From NCBI RefSeq assembly GCF_964340395.1, contig NC_135555.1, positions 21,696,447 through 21,760,446 of the forward strand: a DNA stretch of 64,000 nt, given 5' to 3'. The position numbers and the translations under genes are program-made. Source of the DNA: Glandiceps talaboti (lineage: Eukaryota > Hemichordata > Enteropneusta > Spengelidae). The notes under the pieces were generated by a model, which saw only the letters and a program-made list of their open reading frames with translations, did not search any database and was not told where the DNA came from. How positions within the stretch are numbered: the first letter of the stretch is position 1; every line of letters starts with the position of its first letter. Below, in pieces: positions 57,343-64,000 of the stretch.

Positions 57343-60000
57343 TAGCTGTCAGATCTTGAACCCAGTGAATGTAAATATGTAGAATCAAGTATTAGTATAA
57401 GTCTAGTCATATACCTGTATGTCAACATTTTCTACGATCACTATCCTCTCAACGTTGTCAAACGGACAGATTTTAAAATCCAGCTAAATCGCCTGCTTGG
57501 GAAAGGCTGGACACTGCATGTAATGTATCCCACAGTGACAAGCAGTTGTAATTGCAAGTAGTGGTTATGTAGTCTTCAGATAAAGTGCACTGCTGCTCAG
57601 TGTCTTTCTAATTAGTCTAGTGCTATCCTTCATCAAATCTGAAGTATCTCTCTTTAGAGGTTTGAGATGATTCGATTTAGCATCCAGTCTATACTTTTCA
57701 ATGTGTAGCAGAAATTATGTTCAAAACGTATAAACTCCGGCATGTATACCCCTTTAATGTAATATGTCCTGTCCCCATGTGGAATGTTGACTTGGTTCAA
57801 AATCAAATGGCATTCGGTTCTTCTGTCCCTATATGATTCAAACTGATTTTTTTAAAAATCGTTTGAAGCTGATGCAGAAGTAAAAGGAAATGAGTTCAAA
57901 TCTATTGCTCAGTTTTTTCATTGGGACAGCAACCAGTTTTGAACTGATTTATAAACTGAATTGATTAATTTAGAGTTAGTTTAGCATCAATTAATAGGCA
58001 GAGCCAATGGCAAGAAAAGTATAGGTTGGTTGGTAATGTGATACCATTAAAAGTTTGACCTGCATGGTACTGGAAGTAATGTAGTGGTATATGATGACTA
58101 ATGATGGACAGCTGACAACCGAGAGTGAATTGACCTGGATATGACCCAGTATAAGTAACTTACTACAATAACATCATAGCATTCCCTTGATGAAGTATTC
58201 ACATTGCAGTGAAACAGAGAACAGATATTTTCTTATTTCATATATATCATAGAATCATTGTGTTCTGTTTCAAATGAATTTTGAAAAGTATTTTTTCTGT
58301 TTTATAACTTTCTCTCACCCTCACTCATAAAACCAATGACTGACAATCAGAGTAGTTTGACCTGGGTATGACCCAAACACACTTAAATAATATAACATTT
58401 CACTGAATCAAGTTTCCTCATTTGAATGGTACAAAGTGGTGGTCTGCAGAGTTCCTCTTTATTTTTGTCAATTTTCTCTGTTTTGTTGATATACACTGTT
58501 CACATCATTGTTTTCAATCCAAAATGACTTTTGATGTCAAAAATTGTGATAATCATATGACCAGGTTTTGCATTAGAAGTATGTTTCATCAGCAAGGGAC
58601 TTTTCCCAGAGGCTTGGCTATCTGGCTCAACATACTGGCTTGACAATATCAATTCTCTGAATTAGTAGGGACTTCAAAACACAATGAACAGCAATACTAA
58701 GGGATGATCACACAATGTCACACAATGTCGCACAAGCTCAATAACATTGTTTGTTTAGGACAAAACTCCTCTCCCCTCTCCCCTCTCCCCTTCCCCTAAA
58801 AGAACATTCACAGGTGTGTCATCACACTTTTATATACATGTATATGATATACGGTACCACTATGATCGACGCAATGTAAAATCATGATGGTAAACATGAA
58901 TTTTTTATCACGTTATCAACATCTCAGTAGTAAATACAGAAGCTTTTTATCATTGGAGGTGTGAAAGTTTTCAAAACTTGGATAGAAGAGTGAAAACAAA
59001 GTTTAACAATTGCATTGCTGGCAGACCCCCCTTACCCCCACACACAAAGTTCGCTTGTGTGACATTGTGCGATCGTCCCTAACAAATAATATACAGAATG
59101 TGTATATGGATTAGTACTAATTGTATCATTTGGATCCTGTATTTATACACATATATACATACATATATGAGTCATAGTAATTGGTATTTGTAGATACATG
59201 CATTTGTAGCATTTCTAAATCTAATGCATAACTGGTAAACTTTCTCAGGGATTTTGATCATACCGAGAGTTTATTGACCCCAAAAGAATTTCTCAAATAC
59301 TCCACACTGCACTAGTATCTGTTACAGTGTTGTGACTACATGTTACCTTTGTTTATCTTGTCAAAGCATAGTCAGCCGTAAGACATTCATGCTATGCTAT
59401 TAGGTTGAACAACATGACATACTCTTTAAGTCTAGCAAAGATGAACATTACCAGCATGAACAATTTAGTACTGTGTATCAATCTGACAGGTTTGTTTTGA
59501 TGTCAAAAGTGAATTTGAATGTTTTAAAGTTCCATAGTTATTGAAACTTTTTTTGCATTTTTGGTTAAATTCTTGCCTGTGGTTATGAACAGGAAATCTG
59601 GACAATTTCACTGAAGACTTGTATTTTCGCTTCTGTCGCTGGAAAACAAAAAACAACAACATTAAGTAGTGACTAAAGTGTACATGAACACAATGTACCA
59701 GTCAGGTAATTAGTAAAAATTAGTCTGTGGGAACTAAATTTTCTAGTGGTGAAAATATCTAGGTTTACAAGTATACCAAACTTTCTACCTTATACAAGTT
59801 ATTGATGGTACTCTGTACACTGACTTGATGTCCATATGTAAACAGTCCAAATAAACAGTGCAGTCTATTTGATCATTTGTGGATAAGTAGTAAATTTGGA
59901 ACTTAGTAAAACTAAATATGAAAGATTCCATAGATGTTTGCACAGTTATAGTAGTCAAGTGTACATTAATCTGTCTTTTGTTTTGGGGTGATATGTATGT
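57343..60000. other. Non-coding stretch
   Basis: AT-rich, with a short CCCCTCT-type run at 58770. No exon or RNA gene recognised. Confidence 0.5.
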
Positions 60001-60027
60001 AATTTGAAAAAAAATGTTTGTTTGTTA

Positions 60028-60045
60028 TTTATTTATTTATTATTT

Positions 60046-60076
<31 letters not shown>

Positions 60077-60123
60077 GTTTGTTTGTTTGTTTGTTTGTTT
60101 GTTTGTTTGTTTGTTTGTTTGTT
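60028..60123. repeat. (TTTA)n then (TTTG)n microsatellite
   Basis: Perfect tetranucleotide runs; both-strand open frames are artefacts. Confidence 0.95.
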
Positions 60124-60639
60124 TTTTATCACATGAACTTTCCATGATACACTTAAACTTACAGGAAACTTTGTTAACAAGTCTGAGTACCCCTACATGT
60201 AGCAAGTCACTGTAAATGACTAAATGACTAGACTTCCCTATCTGTCGCACTATATGTATCAGGTTGCTAAAACCTTTATATGATGTACAATCAACTAGTA
60301 AACAGTCTGTGTTTACCACATGTGTTCACAGGGTTTTGAAAGCAGTTATTATGTTCTCAATTTTCAGATATACATTCTGCATGTCCCATTAGTGTATATT
60401 TACTGGTTTCCCCTTGTCATACATCTAGGTATCACTCACAAATAATACAGTCTGAGACTATTTCAAGTTTGCTGTACTCTCTCCTGTTCACTGTTTTATA
60501 TTATAAGGGACTGTCTCATTTTTTCATATGTAAGTAGAGGTTGTTTGTTAAAAAATAATCATTGATTAAAAAAAAAGGAGAAAAGAATTGCTTTGATACT
60601 AGAAAATTGTTATGGGAAGATTTTATTTTGTTTGAATAT

Positions 60640-60661
60640 GGGGGTGGGGGTGGGGGTGGGG
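60640..60661. repeat. G-quadruplex motif
   Basis: Four G-runs of 5, 5, 5 and 4 with single-T loops, an ideal parallel quadruplex sequence on the + strand. Confidence 0.85.
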
Positions 60662-61309
60662 AGAACATTTTAAAATTTTCAAAAGTTGAGCCAGCCTTGT
60701 GAATTGCTGTGTACCAAGTTTTTATTTTATATTTACAATTTAAATATCACATCATACAACATACATACATATAAGCAGACCTCTTTATACTCAAAGCAGT
60801 TTCTTGCACTATACTATCACCAAAACCAGTAATATAAACATGTGTTGTCGTGACATAGACATGTGCTGTTGTGTCGTAGAATGACCAGGATATAAATTCC
60901 ATATTTTTTGTTCACCTTGTCTTGTGCATGGTATAATCCATAATACCCTGTGATATATGCATTGATGGTTGCTATGTTAGCCACAGAAAGGAAACCCCTT
61001 AATTTTCTAAGTGTTTCATTGAATACAGCAATTGAAGGAGACTGTGTTCTTGTTATCAGTGGACAGCATGTTTCTCATTGACCTTAATTTGATTACTTTG
61101 GATGAAATTCCACATTTCCATATCATTATTATCAATTCCTGTTTTTTTATTTGCTGTTTATGCCATCTGAGTCCAATACAGTTTTACCATGTTAAATCAA
61201 TTACATTAATTTTCTTGTGGTGTACTACTCAAAAGTGATCAATGTGATTTCTATATAATGATGAATAGTGGAAAATGGAAGATTGTCCATTTGACCAATT
61301 ATTCTCCAC

Positions 61310-61545
61310 TTTGGAGTGGTATAGTCTTTGATAAAAACTGTTTTAGGTTCAACAATTTAGTATTGTGATGTCCCAACAGAACATATAATTTGATATAACA
61401 GTTATGCCTAATTTGGAGTGGTAGTGTTTGATAAAAACTGTTTTAGGTTCAACAATTTCGTATTGTGATGTCCCAACAGAACATATAATTTGATATAAGT
61501 TATGCCTAATTTGGAGTGGTAGTGTTTGATGAAAGCTCTTTTAGG
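61310..61545. repeat. About 100-bp tandem repeat (2.4 units)
   Basis: tttggagtggta recurs at 61310, 61412 and 61510 with a shared ttttaggttcaacaattt and gatgtcccaacagaacat body. Confidence 0.9.
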
Positions 61546-62200
61546 TTCTGAAATCAAAATTTTACTTTTTGATTCGCAGTAAAAAGTTGAACTTACTGCA
61601 TTTCTTGTATAGCATTGTGATTGTCTACTGACATTGTTAGAACTGTTGATTGCATATTAGGGATTTCCTGTACATTTTTTTGATACATACCATCAGCTCG
61701 CTTATGAGTTATATTAATACCAGGTTGACTTCAGTCAATTACAAGTGGTGGTTTAGTGTGCTTCAGTAAGTACAATACTGCATGTACCTTTTAAATATGC
61801 AGTAAAAACTACACCGAAATACATATAAACTCAGTTTGTGCCTCTTTAATGTCTATTTTACCAATGAATTGATAATTTGATAATTATCAGACTAGTGGAC
61901 AACTGTGTGTACCTTCTAAAAATGTATTTGTTTTATAACAACAGTTTAAAAAGGCAAAGAGAGCAATGGAATAATCTCTAGCTCTGCAGTGATACCTGTG
62001 ATTTTTCTGAATTAGTCTGAGGTTAGTTGAGATTTACCGAGAAATGACTTAGGGACAAGCTACCATATTTAAACTGACAAGTTGTCCCAAATTCATGTTT
62101 TCAGCCTTTACTGACAAGACACCGATCTCTCCTATATCATATGTTTTACAAATCTTCATCAATACAGTCTGTTATAACATTTTTACCATCATTATCATTA

Positions 62201-62575
62201 GGCCTGAAAGAAAAATTGTTTGGTTCCTGTTACCCGACCCCACCTAGTTTTTCAGTACCGACCCCAAATTTTTTTTAAAGAAGAAAAAAATGATAAAATC
62301 ATGAAAATTGTGAAGTCTCACAAGTAGTGGATGCAGAAACTGACATCAATTGAAAAAGACAATATAAAACTGTTCTTCCATTCTGTAAAGGCTGTATATC
62401 TGATAGGAAGAAACCAATAACACAGAGACGATATGGAAAGCAACAGAAAACATAACTCTCTGAACTAGATACTCAAACATGAAAAAAAAATAAAATAAAT
62501 AACAAAAAATCTACCTACTTCACCTATTTTAAAATTGAGTGTAATTGAAACCATACGATTTTTTTTTGTAAGGCC
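62201..62575. mobile_element. MITE family A copy 3 (375 bp, TTA target duplication)
   Basis: The best-preserved copy: ggcctgaaag at the left and gtaaggcc at the right, flanked by TTA on both sides (62198-62200, 62576-62578). Core shared with 35317 and 46631. The 3-bp TTA duplication and G-rich terminus again suggest PIF/Harbinger. Confidence 0.78.
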
Positions 62576-62579
62576 TTAT

Positions 62580-63555
62580 AGCTATCATACTGAGTTTATG
62601 AATACCACCATTTGAATACCAACATAGGGAATTTTAATTCTCTAACTATAAGTGTCATTGTTAGCATGTTTGTACACAGTATGGATTTATATGGTAACAT
62701 AAGTTACTAGCCTCACCTCAGTCAATCTGTACTATACTGACCCATTTCTATAAATCTGTGAACCATCAAAGAGATGATGACTCAATTAGATATACAGATA
62801 AAACTATGTCTGAATACGCAGTAGAATTCTCATCAATATCAGGACATGCTATATCACTCTTTGCAATAGAATCATGATTTTTTTTTCTGGCATGCATTGA
62901 AAATAAAGTAATGTAAAATGTACAGATCAATAAAGGATGACATGTTTTTTATGTCATATACCTCATGACAATAATTGTTCTGTATTTTGACCATGGCAAG
63001 TAAATGAAACATAAATTTCTCCCCTGACTGAAGTAATTGATTACTGTAACAGAGAATACGGCCAAAACAAATATTTTATAGGGTTGTAGATAACAGCTGG
63101 TAGGCGGCAAAAATAACCGCCTACTCTGCAGTGTTTTGCCGGATACTTTTCAGAAATTTGTTTAAAATTGTATGTTTCAACCAGTATATTTTTCATCATT
63201 GAGTGGATTATGAACCTTATTCCTAGATATTAACGCCTACTGTTCACATTTTACCAACTACATTCTTCTCATAAGACTAATAAATAATTAATAAACAGTC
63301 AAATAAATAAATAATAAATAAATAAATAGAATTAAAATGAAATGGTACGTAAATACATAGTTTTTATTTGACAATCTTAAACTTTTTAAAATTGTGTTTC
63401 AGAAAAATGTTTAGGAAATGACATGAAAATTAGAAATTTGAAAAGATAACGTAGCTCTTTTTTGACTCCTGGTATTATCCTGGTATCTGATTTTATTTTC
63501 TTCCTTACGATATGTTTACTTTTGTGATGAGAAATTTTTTGAAAAGTAAGAAATG
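62580..63555. other. Non-coding stretch
   Basis: AT-rich, (AATA)n-like run at 63300. No exon recognised. Confidence 0.5.
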
Positions 63556-63574
63556 TCTAAAATTAATCAATTAA

Positions 63575-63634
63575 TTGATTGATCAATCGATCAATCAATC
63601 AACCAATCAATCAATCAATCTATCTATCAATAAG

Positions 63635-63669
<35 letters not shown>

Positions 63670-63683
63670 TATCTATCAATAAG

Positions 63684-63715
<32 letters not shown>

Positions 63716-63748
63716 GCCAGTCTGTCAATCAATCAATCAATCAATCAT
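63575..63748. repeat. (ATCA)n/(ATCT)n microsatellite with internal block duplication
   Basis: The block ctatctatcaataagatcaa occurs twice within the ATCA run, so a unit of about 50 bp has itself been duplicated. Confidence 0.9.
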
Positions 63749-64000
63749 ACTATAATAAACACAAATATCACTACTAACCTATCCAATTTGGAAAATATTT
63801 TTTTTGAAACGCAACACCTTTTATTCTACATTTCAAATTATTTTTAGACTATTTCATTAAAAGGGTGTAGACCATTTGCCAAACCTTGGTAGATATTTTT
63901 TTTGAATGTTTAAAAACCTTGATAAAACTTGTTACAACAAAACCTACATTTCAGAGTATTTTTAAACTTTTTGGAAACGAGGTCTAAGTTTGCAGACCAT

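Noticed and set aside
61032-61238. 68-codon hydrophobic + strand frame
   Set aside because: Ile/Leu/Phe-rich composition is typical of AT-rich non-coding DNA; no splice or start support.

Overview
The window is genomic DNA of an animal. It is AT-rich, has long GT-AG introns, and is crowded with microsatellites, minisatellites and small inverted-repeat elements. The one gene identified with certainty is on the + strand: the 3' two thirds of PPP4R1, a HEAT-repeat regulatory subunit of protein phosphatase 4. Its protein is close to vertebrate PPP4R1, but the repeat landscape does not look vertebrate. A marine invertebrate bilaterian is my inference; I cannot name the species. No bacterial, plasmid or viral features were seen.

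Layout. (1) 1-21.6 kb: eleven PPP4R1 coding exons (1199-21260) whose splice phases all agree, encoding about 730 residues; the 5' exons lie left of the window. The introns hold a 1,452-bp Harbinger-like element with 85-bp inverted repeats, foldback elements, a truncated LINE tail, an array of CCAAT and octamer motifs, and two tandem duplications that copy exon/intron donor boundaries. (2) 21.6-31.4 kb: mostly non-coding, with three X-box-like palindromes, one acidic orphan exon candidate at 28.07 kb, and LINE/SINE relics. (3) 31.4-32.6 kb: a CpG-richer, promoter-like segment that leads into a candidate first exon for a putatively N-myristoylated protein (32480-32532), which I cannot assign to a family. 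(4) 32.6-52.6 kb: the likely long intron(s) of that second transcription unit. They contain a 3.3-kb minisatellite of 46-bp units, a 100-N assembly gap, MITE copies, and several short open segments behind good splice acceptors (46.2, 47.1, 47.4, 48.0, 51.7 and 52.06 kb). (5) 52.6-64 kb: apparently non-coding, with a GC-rich palindromic element, a SINE, a nuclear-receptor-half-site repeat, a 43-bp minisatellite, a third MITE copy and simple repeats.

Only PPP4R1 is firmly identified. The second transcription unit is inference from start context, splice motifs, phase and composition, and needs RNA evidence. No wholly new system was found. The most unusual observations are the donor-site-spanning tandem repeats in PPP4R1, the composite CCAAT/octamer array, the clustered foldback elements, and the unassigned myristoyl-protein locus with its possible 13-nt microexon.
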